Source: Amoebophrya sp. A120 (Eukaryota; Sar; Dinophyceae; Syndiniales; Amoebophryaceae). From it: DNA of 64,000 nucleotides. The stretch covers positions 2,904,089 to 2,968,088 of the forward strand of contig CAJINV010000001.1 in the NCBI GenBank assembly GCA_905178155.1, in the 5' to 3' direction. Every line of letters begins with the position of its first letter. The first letter of the stretch is position 1. The notes under the pieces were generated by a model. That model did no database searches. It saw nothing but the letters and a program-made list of their open reading frames with translations, and was not told where the DNA came from. Of this stretch, positions 28,461 through 38,603 are shown in pieces. A program made the position numbers and the translations under genes.

Positions 28461-31277
28461 TCAACTGGCCATGACCACCTCGATCTTTTTCCTCGTTTTG
28501 AGCTTTGGTGCCACGGATTGGTTGCTGACCGCTTGAATGGTGTTCTCCTCAGCCTCCTGTTCTCTTTGTCGCTTCAAACTACCCGTCTTCGCCCCGTCCT
28601 TGATTTCTGTTTCCAGAGGCGCTTCCTGTGCCATTTCCGCTTCGAAATCCTTCAATTTCAGTTCATCTGGGAGCGTTTCCCGGGTGCACTGCGTGATGAA
28701 GAGGTCCTGCAAGGATTCGGAGTAGTTCTCTTGCTTCATCATCATCTGGATTCCCTCGCAAAATTTCTCGACCGCGGGCCGCAAGTCTGGCGGGTTGCTC
28801 TTGGTTTCCTCAAGGTCGAAAGTCTCTTTCGGAAAACTGACGCCGACAAACATCTGCTTCCCTTGCGGGAACGTCCTCGTGATGTTCTCCGAGTCGGGAC
28901 CAAGCGGGAACTTGTCCGGGCACGGATGGAGTTCAACTCCGGGAACCATCTGCTCGATCGTGCTAAAAAGGCGACGGAGTTTACTCTCGACGAAGCCCTG
29001 TTTGAATGGATTCATCCATTTCTTGATGTGATGTTTTTCCCTATGAGCCTGCTTGTAGATGTAGATCAGATAAAACAGAATGAGACGCAAAACTTTTTTC
29101 ATAGCGTATGAAAGAATGTATCCACAACTGTACCTCCCATCTATTGAACGCGGTCGGATTTCTCGCGAGGAGCTGCACTCGCAAGTACTGCCGGTGCATG
29201 CCGAAAAAAGGCGCTTTGGCGTACACATCGCTCCACTCCTTGCTGCCCTCGAAGACCGCCTGTGTGTAGGCCCGTGCGCGCTTGATTTCCGCCTGGATGA
29301 CGCGTTTTGTCGCGGGGAAGACGTTGTGGGTGGAGTTCATTGCGGGAAAGGCGGGCGTGATGATGGGCATCAGGTGCTGTCGGTCGTGCGGGCTGTTGTG
29401 CGGGTTCCACACACGCAGGTGGTTCAACCCTGCTTTTTCGCCAATCTGGTCAATGGTCTGGAGCAACACTGGTCGCTCGTAACCCCAGTTCCACTGGTCA
29501 TACACCTGGATTTTTTATGAAGTGATCAATTGTTTCTGCACAAGCCCAGCCACAAGCTCAAACTCAGTTGCAATTCAGAAGTAACTACTTGAATTGTCTT
29601 ACATGTGCTACGAGGCTCTCGCTTTAGGTTTAGTTTCAGCCGTCAACGTCAGCACGCGAAGAAAAAAAAGTTTGTTCTGTACCATGAAAAACCGGTGGAC
29701 GATCCCTGCGGCGTTGTAATTGGGGTAGAGCTGGCATATTCTGGCGACCAGAATCGCCCACACGATACCGCCGAAATAGCCCAGCATGTTGTTGGACACC
29801 CCTCGTCGCTTGCTCCAGTGCTTGATGAAGCGCAGGGCAATGCGGAAGACCTCCACATTCGGCACCAGCCGCAAGATCATTTCGTTCACACGGTTTCCGT
29901 TGATCCCGCGGGCACTCTTCTCGTCGAGCCCGACCAGGAGGGTGTCATCCTGTGGGGAGGGATTGGTTTTGTCTCAGTCACAGGCACCAGAAGTACACAT
30001 AGCGGATCAAAGACACAAGTGAAATGAAGAGAATGCGGCGCTCTGACTTCAGAGCATGATGAAAAAGCAAACAGACAGAACAAAAAGTACCAGTAGTGAA
30101 TCCACGTCCCGCAGGTGCGGCAAGTTCAGCCTCGCGAACCCCAGATCGACCGCTTGGCCTTCGATCATCATTTCGATGAGAGGCGTGTGCGCGGTCTCGA
30201 CCGGGTTGATTTCGGACATTTTGAATTTGTCCTTCACCTCTTCCAGTTTCGCGACCAAATTGTTGAAAAAATGCTCCCGGGTGATGTGTTTGGGCACTAT
30301 CAAATGTAAAAGTGTCTGGGTCTGGAAGACTTTGAACTCTAGAAAAATCTGTATTGCATGACCAGCAAGAGGAGTCTAGTTTGTGCTACGCGGGGAGGGC
30401 GTTTGTCATGCGGAGTAGGCATCAGGAAGCCCGCTGAAAATCTGTGATGCGCGGTCGTGCATTATAGACATCCTGGGTCATGCAAAACATGCATGACAAA
30501 TCTCAGAATCTTCCAGACCCAGACACTTTTACATTCGATAGGCACCACGCAAACGCAATCGATATCGCTGTTCGGTGCCATCACGCCGAGCTTCATACTT
30601 CCGAAGAGAAAAATATGGCGTTCTCAACTGTTACATTCTCAAGTGTTACATGGATTTGTCATGCAAGAATGGGAAAAGTGAAAGGGGGGAGGTTGCATCT
30701 GTAGCATTACAAATTCCGAACAGATTTGGGCGCTGTTTAGCCATTCGCAAATTTGTCATGCGAAGCAGCTTGATCGTGTGGATCTTGATGATCATTTTGC
30801 ATGACAAATCATGTAACAGCTGAGAATGTAACGTTTGAGAACGCCATAAAAAATCTTCGCGCTCGCGAATCGTGCGTCGGACTCATCCAGCTGGGCGGCT
30901 TGCATGCCGATCTGCAAAATTGTTTGATTTTTCACATGAGTTTGCGCTAGGTATTCTGATACATAGATTGGAATCCAATTCCAAAGTCGCTATCAGCAGA
31001 CAAAAGCCATTGAACTGTTTGACGAGTCAACCTCAACATTAGAAGCTTTTCTTACCTCCATGGCCCATTCTCTGACCACTCCTTCTAAGCTCTTCAATAT
31101 TCTGGCTCGCTTTGCCTCCCCCTCTTTCGTTTCCGCCGGTGCGTCCCGGTCCAGCGCTTCCACCATGGGTTCCAGCTGGGATCGGGTTTCCACCGGCGTC
31201 GCGCCCGCGTCGATGGGATCGGAGACACCCAGCGCCACATGGGGCTGGGTGCCGTCGGTGTTGGTGCGCGTGTTCAT
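28461..31277 (-). CDS. Poly(A) polymerase 1, seven exons, two introner introns
   Basis: Exons in reading order: 31277-31056, 30911-30849, 30608-30541, 30292-30091, 29949-29683, 29505-29134, 29048-28461. They sum to 1,782 nt (593 aa). The nucleotidyltransferase core shows LFGSMKLGVMAPNSDID (Asp110 and Asp112), PKHITREHFF and the third catalytic Asp167 in EGQAVDLGFARL. The central domain has HWSKRRGVSNNMLGYFGG and ARICQLYPN, then MPIITPAFPAMNSTHNV, and an RNA-binding-like domain starting KQGFVESKLRRL. This is the canonical nuclear poly(A) polymerase layout that adds mRNA tails. Four introns are GT-AG (donors GTAAGA, GTACTT, GTACAG, GTACAG); the two others are introner elements C and E. A divergent uninterrupted paralogue lies at 38604-40733. 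Confidence 0.88.
30298..30540 (-). mobile_element. Introner element E (poly(A) polymerase 1, third intron)
   Basis: 243 bp. Plus-strand ends TATCAAATGTAAAAGTGTCT and AGACACTTTTACATTCGATA form a near-perfect inverted repeat that continues with GGGTCTGGAAGA. It is flanked by perfect 5-bp duplications GGCAC (30293-30297 and 30541-30545). Excision restores CVCVVPKHITREHFF exactly as in the paralogue at 40.2 kb. Interior sequence is related to elements A and D. No GT-AG pair keeps the frame. Confidence 0.92.
30614..30848 (-). mobile_element. Introner element C (poly(A) polymerase 1, second intron)
   Basis: 235 bp with its own terminal repeat: plus-strand left TATGGCGTTCTCAA, right TTGAGAACGCCATA, followed by a second paired block (TTACATTCTCA / TGAGAATGTAA) and a third (GGATTTGTCATGCAA / TTGCATGACAAATC). 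Perfect 5-bp duplication AAAAA on each side (TTTTT on the coding strand). Excision rebuilds KIFLFGSMKLGV in frame. No GT-AG boundaries are possible. Confidence 0.9.
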
Positions 31278-32104
31278 CGGTGTCGTTCTAGCTACTCCCG
31301 TGGATGCCGAAAACGCTTCATTATTCGTGAATAAGCATGATCACGGTAAGGGTAACGCTAGCGAAGAGGAATGAGTTTCAAGTGAAATAAGGTTAAACTT
31401 CATGGACATGGTCATGGAGGACTTCTTGTTGCTTTACCTTGTTTTGAAACAGCGCTGTGCAAAAACGTTTAAGTGTATTCAGGATTTTACTTTTAGTTTT
31501 AGTTATAGCTCAGAGTTGAAAAACAAAAACTCGTCATCGACGTACATAATCGAGGATGCAGCCACCTCTTTGTCTGATCCTACAAACGCGATCGCCATCA
31601 AGATCAACTACAAGTTCGTCTTTACTTGGATCTCAAGGACAAAGACCAGCGCGAGCTTTGAGTGCTTGAGTATCACTGGGAACCTTTTGGTCGTCGTGGT
31701 AGGAAGATCGCGGTTTTGCAAAATGGTCGTGCTTGCACTCTGCATCTTTTACCTGAAACATCTACTGCCCAAAATCATGAAGATCTACTACGTGTATCGC
31801 AGTCGGTACAGTACTAGCAAGGAGCGATCATCAAATCAGGTCTCATCTCAGCAGCAATGGAGAACATGAAAAGCCGCATCCTTAGCCAGCATGGAGGCTG
31901 CGACGGAGCCGTGATTTAGGGGCGTCTCAGTCTTACGCTGGAGTCTACTACATGGATGGGTCTTCAATCAGAACTGATTGAGCAAAAAAATCTCGAGCGT
32001 AAATGTTACATCTGAATGTGATGAGTCATGCTATTCGTTTTTGTATTTGTTTTCCGCATTCCTTTGTTTCCTAGATATTGATATTCTGTAGTGCCTATGC
32101 ATGG
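31278..32104. other. Intergenic stretch, no supported gene
   Basis: About 0.83 kb between the poly(A) polymerase 1 start and the galactokinase stop. A plus-strand frame of 155 codons (31402-31869) exists but its composition and strand do not fit the neighbours. Nothing else seen. Confidence 0.4.
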
Positions 32105-33838
32105 TCAAAAAAGTAGCTGCGCGCCCACAGCGGGTTTTTCGACGACGAAAAACTCCGCTGCGTCTTTTCGTTGTGGAAAACTCTCGTAGTAGTCCTCTTC
32201 CCAGGCCGCTAGAAAGCTGTCCGCCACACTCCGCCTTACCACTGCGAAAACCGACCCGCCGAAACCGGCGCCAAACGCGCTTGAAGCGACGGCGCCCAGG
32301 TCCAGCGCGGCCGCGGGGAGATACGCCGTTTCGGCAATAATGTTGTGGAGGCCGATGTCCGATCCGTCCTGCGATTCCTGGAAACACGTGCGCAGGGTGT
32401 TTTCGAACTTGTTCGCTTTCTCCTTTTCCTGCTGCGCTTCGGAACTACCGGCGAGAGGAGCGGGTGCAGAACTCTTGTAATCTCGCAAAGCGCGCGCCAG
32501 GTGGCGAATGAGCTCCATCTCGTTGGCAAATTGCACCGCCCGTTCGCAGATTGCGGCAGCCAAGGTCTGGTCGACTTCACGGTCGGTATGGCTCATCTCC
32601 ACCAGCGCCGCCTGCAAAACATCTATGGTCGCGTCGTGCGCCACGCTACGACTCTGAGATCCGTCAGTGCTGTCCATCTCTTCAACATTAGGAATAATCG
32701 CACGAAGAGATTGCACCGCGGCTTGCAGAGTAGATGAAGTCGACGGTAGTATATCGATGAGATTTGCAGTTTCAGCTTCCCCCTGCTCTTTCTTCACGTA
32801 TCGGTCTATCCCCTCGATGGCTTTCCGAGCCAAAAAAACCGCGTTGTTGTAATCCTGCATGACTCCGCCGGCTTTTTCCGCCAGCACGCCAGAGCTTGCA
32901 ATGATGAAGACGTAGTCCTCCGTCGGCCAGGGCAACGTCTCGACCACTTTCGCCGGACAGAAGGACAGCCGGGTCAAAACGGAGCTGCTGTTTATTGTTG
33001 CGCCGTCCTCGCTAGCTTGATCTAATTGCTCTACTCTGCCGACCCCCAGAATGGCCGCATGGTCCTCCGAGCCGCCGAAGGTTCCAACCCCAGAGCTCCC
33101 AGCAAGCTGGGTGGAACCGTCGCTAGACGCAAACGGAGCGCCATTTTCGCAGCAACCAAGGTAGGCAGCCAGGTCGGCGGGGTTTTCGCGGAGTTTCTCG
33201 CGAGTGAGAGAGAAGTTTCGGAGTGGTTTTTCTGGTCCTTCTGTATCACAAAGCTCTCCAATTTTCGACAGATTTTCGGCGAAGAGAAAGGCGGCGACCA
33301 CGAGAGCGGAACTGCTGCTCAGACCGGAGGCGCGCGGGAGGTCCGACGCGAAGTAGATTGTCCACGAGCTACGCAAGTGCAGACCGAAGTTAAGGAACAA
33401 CCGGCTCCACGTAGCTGCGAAGTACTTTGCGTAGGACGGCTCCGGTGCGGCCCCCGTAGAACCCTCGTCTTTGGTGCTGCTCGTCCTCCCAGGCGGTAGA
33501 TATATCCAGGACTCTTGTTTTCCCGATGACTTTTTGTCGGTCACACAGTGAACTACAGTGATGGTACAACCGGGCGAATCGTCTGTAGGAGCTTGCTCAT
33601 CTCTGGTTGCGGCGAGCAGAAACCCTTTTGGAACCGCAAAAACGATGGACTCGCCTCCACAATAGTCAGTGTGCTTGCCCGCGAACTCCACCCGCCCAGG
33701 GACCCAGAACCAAGTCGCATTGGTGGTGCTAGTGCTAGAAGAGAGATGTTTCGTCACTTGCGCCACCAACGCTGACTTGTCGCCAAGGCCCAGCTGCTGC
33801 AGCTTTTCTTTTACATCAAATGACTGGAGCGGAGACAT
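32105..33838 (-). CDS. Galactokinase-like GHMP kinase
   Basis: A 577-aa frame from the ATG of MSPLQSFDVKEKLQQLG (33838); an upstream extension would need a TTG. GHMP-kinase motifs are all present: the sugar-binding signature PGRVEFAGKHTDYCGG near residues 47-62, the ATP-binding loop LPRASGLSSSSALVVA, GTFGGSEDHAAIL, and the C-terminal motif FGAGFGGSVFAVV. The variant signature GRVEFAGKHTDY is that of galactokinase relatives rather than classical GRxNLIGEHTDY. Expected reaction is ATP-dependent phosphorylation of galactose or a related sugar at C1 in the cytosol. It is longer than usual (about 390-520 aa) because of Ser/Thr-rich loops. Sugar specificity (galactose, arabinose or galacturonate) cannot be fixed from sequence. 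Confidence 0.85.
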   Translation of the reverse strand: MSPLQSFDVKEKLQQLGLGDKSALVAQVTKHLSSSTSTTNATWFWVPGRVEFAGKHTDYCGGESIVFAVPKGFLLAATRDEQAPTDDSPGCTITVVHCVTDKKSSGKQESWIYLPPGRTSSTKDEGSTGAAPEPSYAKYFAATWSRLFLNFGLHLRSSWTIYFASDLPRASGLSSSSALVVAAFLFAENLSKIGELCDTEGPEKPLRNFSLTREKLRENPADLAAYLGCCENGAPFASSDGSTQLAGSSGVGTFGGSEDHAAILGVGRVEQLDQASEDGATINSSSVLTRLSFCPAKVVETLPWPTEDYVFIIASSGVLAEKAGGVMQDYNNAVFLARKAIEGIDRYVKKEQGEAETANLIDILPSTSSTLQAAVQSLRAIIPNVEEMDSTDGSQSRSVAHDATIDVLQAALVEMSHTDREVDQTLAAAICERAVQFANEMELIRHLARALRDYKSSAPAPLAGSSEAQQEKEKANKFENTLRTCFQESQDGSDIGLHNIIAETAYLPAAALDLGAVASSAFGAGFGGSVFAVVRRSVADSFLAAWEEDYYESFPQRKDAAEFFVVEKPAVGAQLLF

Positions 33839-34273
33839 GATGTGCTTGGTTAATAATCGCCGCCTTTGCCTGGCGATCAAGGATACGGAAAAGACAACCA
33901 CGAACGACAAAGAGCAGCTGTGACAGAAAAGCAAAAGACAAAGAGCATATCAACTAGAAGCAGCTTGAATTTGGATCGAGGAAAGGTGTCCATACAATAT
34001 ACAAGATCGAATTATTGGCGTTTCGATGTAACACCAGAGGGACGCATGATCTTCGCTGACGCGACTCAACTACTTGCCTTACAGCTTCATCAGGATCGAC
34101 AACTTTAATTTTTTTTGCTGAACAAAAGAAGATGCTGCTCAGAATAGTGAAGCTCACGCCACTCCATCCCTTGCTCGACTAAGAACCACATTCACAATAA
34201 GAATAAACGTTCGTAAATATTGATGGCAGTCATTCTCGCGGTCCGAGCAAGGCGCATCTTGTGCTTGCTCCTT
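33839..34273. other. Intergenic stretch, nothing assigned
   Basis: 435 bases between galactokinase and the next gene's stop. No credible reading frame or element. Confidence 0.4.
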
Positions 34274-37200
34274 CTATTCGCCGGCAATTTCAACGATATT
34301 CTCCATGCTTCGCACAAAAGCTTTATCAGTTAGCTCAGGTGTGTGTTTGTGCGGACGGACAAGCGTTGTCGCGCCTGCAGGTCCGTGCAGCACTTTGTGA
34401 GACCCCTTGCAATTCAGTCGAATTTGCGGTCTCGTTGCACCACCGCCGTTGCTGTCCGACTGTGTAGACGAGTCAAGGCTGACCAGCCCAGCGCGGCACA
34501 GCAGCCGGAGGCCTTTCTTCGTTTGGCGCCATCTCATGCGCTTTTGCACAACCGCCCCCAGAACTGCTCGCGCCCGCGCCAGCCGGCCGACTTTGGTTTG
34601 GTCCGTCGGCCATGTGGCGCCAGCGTTCACTGCTGACTGGCGGACTGCATCTTCCGAGGCGACGCCCGCTTCGTCTTCCCACCGCTGCCGAAATTGTTCT
34701 GCGCGCGCCATTGCAGATTCCAAGAATTTGGATTTCCTGGACGAAGATTTCGCGTCACTCCCGCCACGGGTTTTGACTTTGACCCCTTTAGTTGTACAAG
34801 ATAGGAGCAGCACTCTATCGCCTGCATCTGCCGCCCCGGAGTCTTCACTAATCCTAGGGCTCTTGTTCCTCGAAGAAGCTGCAGATGAACACTGGTCACG
34901 TTTACGTTCAGCACCACCAAGTAGCACTGCTGCTTCAGCGCGGACACCTTCGCCGAAGGCGGCGTCATAGCTTGGATCTGACATGACCTCTCCAAGCGCC
35001 TCTGCATCTGGACATCCAATTAGCGCGGCTTCGAGGACCTGTTCGGCACTGAGATCCGTTGGGTCATTACTGGCGCTTGAGGAGTCGCTGGGCGACGGGT
35101 CCCAGAACTGGTTTTCAAGGAACAGGTCGATCGGGTCTTCCGGTTGTGGCAAGGCGAAGGGCACGCGTCCCGTGATACAGCGACGATTAGGCTCCACCGC
35201 TCCCACGCACCCGCTCTCAAGCAGAAAGTGCTCGAGTGAGTCAATCATTTGCTGGTCTCCCGGTGCACTATCGCCCCGTGTTATCCAGTGTTGACACCCA
35301 TGCGGGAAGCCTCCGCTCAGGATTTCCGGGCGCGAGCCGTGGAAAACTGCACCGAAGCACGCACGCATGCGACGCTCACCCAGCCGAGTCAGCCAATGCA
35401 TGCGCCTCGCGTTCCACCATTTGTTGTGACCAACCATACCATAGAAATCCTTGTTCTCCCAGGTGTCGGCTTTCGAGAGGAAGCGACTCCGCAAGCCGTT
35501 GTTTTGAACAATGACGAGGCGCTTTTGAACTAGGAAGGTGGCCATGGTGTCCTCTTCGCCACACTTTTCGCGGCGAGAAAACTCGCGGAAATCAAGGATC
35601 TCAAAGGAAATGAAAGGCGCTGACTCCACCTGAATCTGTGAAGGTGACACAGGCTTTCGGGAAACCCAAAATCCGCGAGCCACAGTGTCGCTGTCTGCTC
35701 GGAGACATTTCGTTGTCGCTCCGGCAGATGGGCATGAATCTTGTTCCGCGGTGAAGCGGTCCTCTTTTCCTGTTCTAGAAGCGCGGCTGCTGCACGTCCC
35801 TCCCGGCGCTGGCTTTGTTTTATCCTTGTTTCTCTTGCCATGGGGCTGCTCTGTCGGTGTTTTCTTCTTGCTGGGCGAGGGGGTACTACACTTGTTCTGC
35901 TGCATGTTCGCAGCTGCATCATCTTCAGCACGGTGCGCTGTTTCCTCTGTGTCTGCCAGCACGTCGTGAAATGGAACGACTTGGGAGACCAGGAAGGCCT
36001 GCTGTGGTGTGTCGGTCGAAGCGAGATAGGCTACGATTGGGCGGCTTTTTTCCCAGAAAAGATAAAGCCACCGCTCCGGGGTCGTCGCGCTCTGAAACGG
36101 CGGGCACAATGACGGAAGGCAGATCGACTGGCGCGCCCGAACGATATCCGGAACAGCTTGCGCGAAGAACGAAGCTGCCAGTTTTTGCAGCTCCGGAATA
36201 CGTTGCTTTTTTTCGTCTTCCCGTGTGGCAAAAAGCTCTCCGACATGATAGAGGGCAACACGTGTGGATGGATCTTCGCTGGTCCAATCTTCGAGCGGTG
36301 CGGTCGGCGACCAAGCGCTTTTGAGGGGCTGGATTCGCCGCTTCCTAATTTTCTTCATCGAGGTGTGGACGGAACGCTGGCAAGAAAGCTTGCCCAAGTA
36401 TTCATCCCAGAAAGGATCTTCCTCCCCACAATGCTTGCACGGTTGCGGCGAGCATTTGTCCACCTCGTCACCCTCCAGAATGGCCTGCAACGCAGCATGA
36501 CATTTCGACGTGAAACATTTTGCGATGGTTTCTGCGAAATCATCCTCGCTCACCTTTGTCGCCGTGGCCTTTTTATGACCTTGTGACGTTTTTTTCGGTC
36601 TCTGATCATCTGCGCTTTCTTTCTTTGCCTGCTTGACGGCATTCATCAGCTGCCTCCGCACTTTTCCCTGAAGCGCGTTGTCGCAAGCTCCCTCGGAAGG
36701 ATCTCCGAGACCCGATCCACAACTGGTTCCACTCGTACTCGGTTTAGACGAAGTAGAAGAAGATGAAGAACTCTCGGGCATCCATTTCTTGGCTCCGAGC
36801 AAAATTTCAGCCGCCCGCACAATCTCCGTCATCGCTCTGATATCGTGCACCGCTCGCGCAGCCCGGAGTCGACTGAGCGTCTCCTCAGCGTGCTGTACAA
36901 AAAAAGCCTCTTCCTCAGCTGCTGCCGGTTCGCTCCCCCCGGGGCCATTGGAAGCATCTTTTGCTGCATCATCCGGCTCATCCGGATCCTGTGAAACTAA
37001 ACGTAGATTCCCGGGCCAAATGTCCATGACTTTTTTGTTTTTCTGTCCAGGAAAGCGAATCACCACTTTGCCCGGAATTTCTGGGTGGTGGGCATCTTCG
37101 ACAAAGGCACGCTTCCCGTTCAGCTCCGCCGCTTTGCTGTTCGTTTTTGGGCAAAGTGAGTGAATTTCTACCAGGTCGAATCTAAAAAAGGGACAGGCCA

Positions 37201-37975
37201 GCGAGCGCTCAGACACCGGTCGACCACTGCCGCCGGCACCACCAGTAGACGCACAAATGGCAACGCTGTTTCCCCCCGCCTCGCCAGTCTTCCTCTTCTC
37301 GTCTTCGTCAACATCTTGGGTCCAATAATGTTTCGGAAGCGAAGGAGAACCTAACGCGTCCTCCATCAAAAAGTCGCCTCCGAACATGACGCGTCGGTCA
37401 AATTGGAACCGGATGTCGATCACTGCGACGACAACCATGTGTGTTTGCCTGTCAAAGCCGAGGTCTTTGAAGGTAACGTGATCATTTGTTCTCCCCAGGG
37501 ACAGTCGAGGTCTCGGTGGCACCGGCGCGTCTAAGTAGGGTTCGTATCCGAAGTCAGGCTCGTCAAGTCGGACTATGTCATACCGCGACGTCTTCACCAT
37601 CTCAGCATGCTCCTTGTGCGGCAGCTTCGCTGTTCGGTACCACGCATCGAGATTGTGGGCGGTAAGAGCCTCAAATTTACTGAGCACTCCACCTTCGTAC
37701 TTCCTCCCTGCGATCGGCACGAGCTCGAGCCCATGAGGGGTAAACAGAGCGAAGTAGTCCTTCATAATTGGTCTTTGAAACAACGCGGAGAGATTTTTGT
37801 TTGCGTTTGGTCCCTTATCGCGACAGGCTGTGTGCAGCAACTTTTCGTCATCGGAGGTCACTTCCTTTGGCCTCGTCTCCGGGCGGGCACTGCCCTTACT
37901 ATCGTCATCTTCCGAATCTTCGGAATCTGTAAGCAGGCTGTCCCATTTTTTGTAGGAGAACGCCAACGAGGCCAT
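34274..37975 (-). CDS. Large unknown protein with an SH3-like patch
   Basis: An uninterrupted 1,233-aa frame from the ATG of MASLAFSYKKWDSLLTDSED (37975). The N-terminus is acidic, then folded-looking. Around residues 265-330 the pattern LNGKRAFVEDAH, GKVVIRFPGQ and DIWPGNLRLV resembles the small SH3-like barrel seen in MYND/ankyrin proteins, where LNGKRG and PENLRLV are typical. A CKHCGEEDPFWDEYLG stretch has a CxxC pair. Later segments include VGHNKWWNARRMHWLTRLGE and FHGSRPEILSGGFPHGCQHW, and long Ser/Lys-rich linkers. No signal peptide or transmembrane helix. I do not recognise the whole protein; the SH3-like suggestion is weak and based on a short pattern. The gene itself is well supported by length and composition. 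Confidence 0.72.
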   Translation of the reverse strand: MASLAFSYKKWDSLLTDSEDSEDDDSKGSARPETRPKEVTSDDEKLLHTACRDKGPNANKNLSALFQRPIMKDYFALFTPHGLELVPIAGRKYEGGVLSKFEALTAHNLDAWYRTAKLPHKEHAEMVKTSRYDIVRLDEPDFGYEPYLDAPVPPRPRLSLGRTNDHVTFKDLGFDRQTHMVVVAVIDIRFQFDRRVMFGGDFLMEDALGSPSLPKHYWTQDVDEDEKRKTGEAGGNSVAICASTGGAGGSGRPVSERSLACPFFRFDLVEIHSLCPKTNSKAAELNGKRAFVEDAHHPEIPGKVVIRFPGQKNKKVMDIWPGNLRLVSQDPDEPDDAAKDASNGPGGSEPAAAEEEAFFVQHAEETLSRLRAARAVHDIRAMTEIVRAAEILLGAKKWMPESSSSSSTSSKPSTSGTSCGSGLGDPSEGACDNALQGKVRRQLMNAVKQAKKESADDQRPKKTSQGHKKATATKVSEDDFAETIAKCFTSKCHAALQAILEGDEVDKCSPQPCKHCGEEDPFWDEYLGKLSCQRSVHTSMKKIRKRRIQPLKSAWSPTAPLEDWTSEDPSTRVALYHVGELFATREDEKKQRIPELQKLAASFFAQAVPDIVRARQSICLPSLCPPFQSATTPERWLYLFWEKSRPIVAYLASTDTPQQAFLVSQVVPFHDVLADTEETAHRAEDDAAANMQQNKCSTPSPSKKKTPTEQPHGKRNKDKTKPAPGGTCSSRASRTGKEDRFTAEQDSCPSAGATTKCLRADSDTVARGFWVSRKPVSPSQIQVESAPFISFEILDFREFSRREKCGEEDTMATFLVQKRLVIVQNNGLRSRFLSKADTWENKDFYGMVGHNKWWNARRMHWLTRLGERRMRACFGAVFHGSRPEILSGGFPHGCQHWITRGDSAPGDQQMIDSLEHFLLESGCVGAVEPNRRCITGRVPFALPQPEDPIDLFLENQFWDPSPSDSSSASNDPTDLSAEQVLEAALIGCPDAEALGEVMSDPSYDAAFGEGVRAEAAVLLGGAERKRDQCSSAASSRNKSPRISEDSGAADAGDRVLLLSCTTKGVKVKTRGGSDAKSSSRKSKFLESAMARAEQFRQRWEDEAGVASEDAVRQSAVNAGATWPTDQTKVGRLARARAVLGAVVQKRMRWRQTKKGLRLLCRAGLVSLDSSTQSDSNGGGATRPQIRLNCKGSHKVLHGPAGATTLVRPHKHTPELTDKAFVRSMENIVEIAGE

Positions 37976-38603
37976 TGTGTATGATATTCAGAATCAAGTA
38001 CTACATTTTACAGTTTAGAAGTACGCGGAGATGTTTCGGCTGACTTGTCGCGGAGTCGGAGTCCTACCAGCTGCAGCTCTTCTTTTACATATAAACGCCT
38101 TAATCGGCGACACGCAGGGCTTCTTGTTCTAATTATGCACTGATGAACCGCGTACGTGCACGTACTGCTACAAAAGACGATAGCTATGCAAGAAGACATC
38201 TAACACAGCAAAATGAACAGGAAGCTGGTGTAGGACTTGGCCACGCATTATTTGGGGTAGCATGTTGCGGTCCGCGAGATCATTTCAAATAAAAGCAAAA
38301 ACCTGAAGATCTTCGTACGATAGTTGTGAAGAAACACCGAGTGATATTCACTCTTGGTACTGGTGAAGTGCGGTGACCACGACGCTGACTTCTACAGAAC
38401 ATACAACGGCAACATGGCACCAAGTGACACATTAAACGTTAAGGCTAGGAATAAGGTTTCTGCTTGAGATATTAAGATGCGCTTTTATGGCTCCTTGTAT
38501 GTTGTTCAATGAAGTTTGAGTTGTTTGCATCGGTCGTCGGCATTGGGATCGGTTTTGATATTTGCAATGCTGTAAAGTTACAAATACGACCAAAATGAGG
38601 TCG
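37976..38603. other. Intergenic stretch, nothing assigned
   Basis: 628 bases between the large unknown gene and poly(A) polymerase 2. Only short frames; no recognised element. Confidence 0.4.

Noticed and set aside
31402-31869. Plus-strand frame of 155 codons in an intergenic region
   Set aside because: Wrong strand for this cluster, A/T-rich, no motif or splice context.
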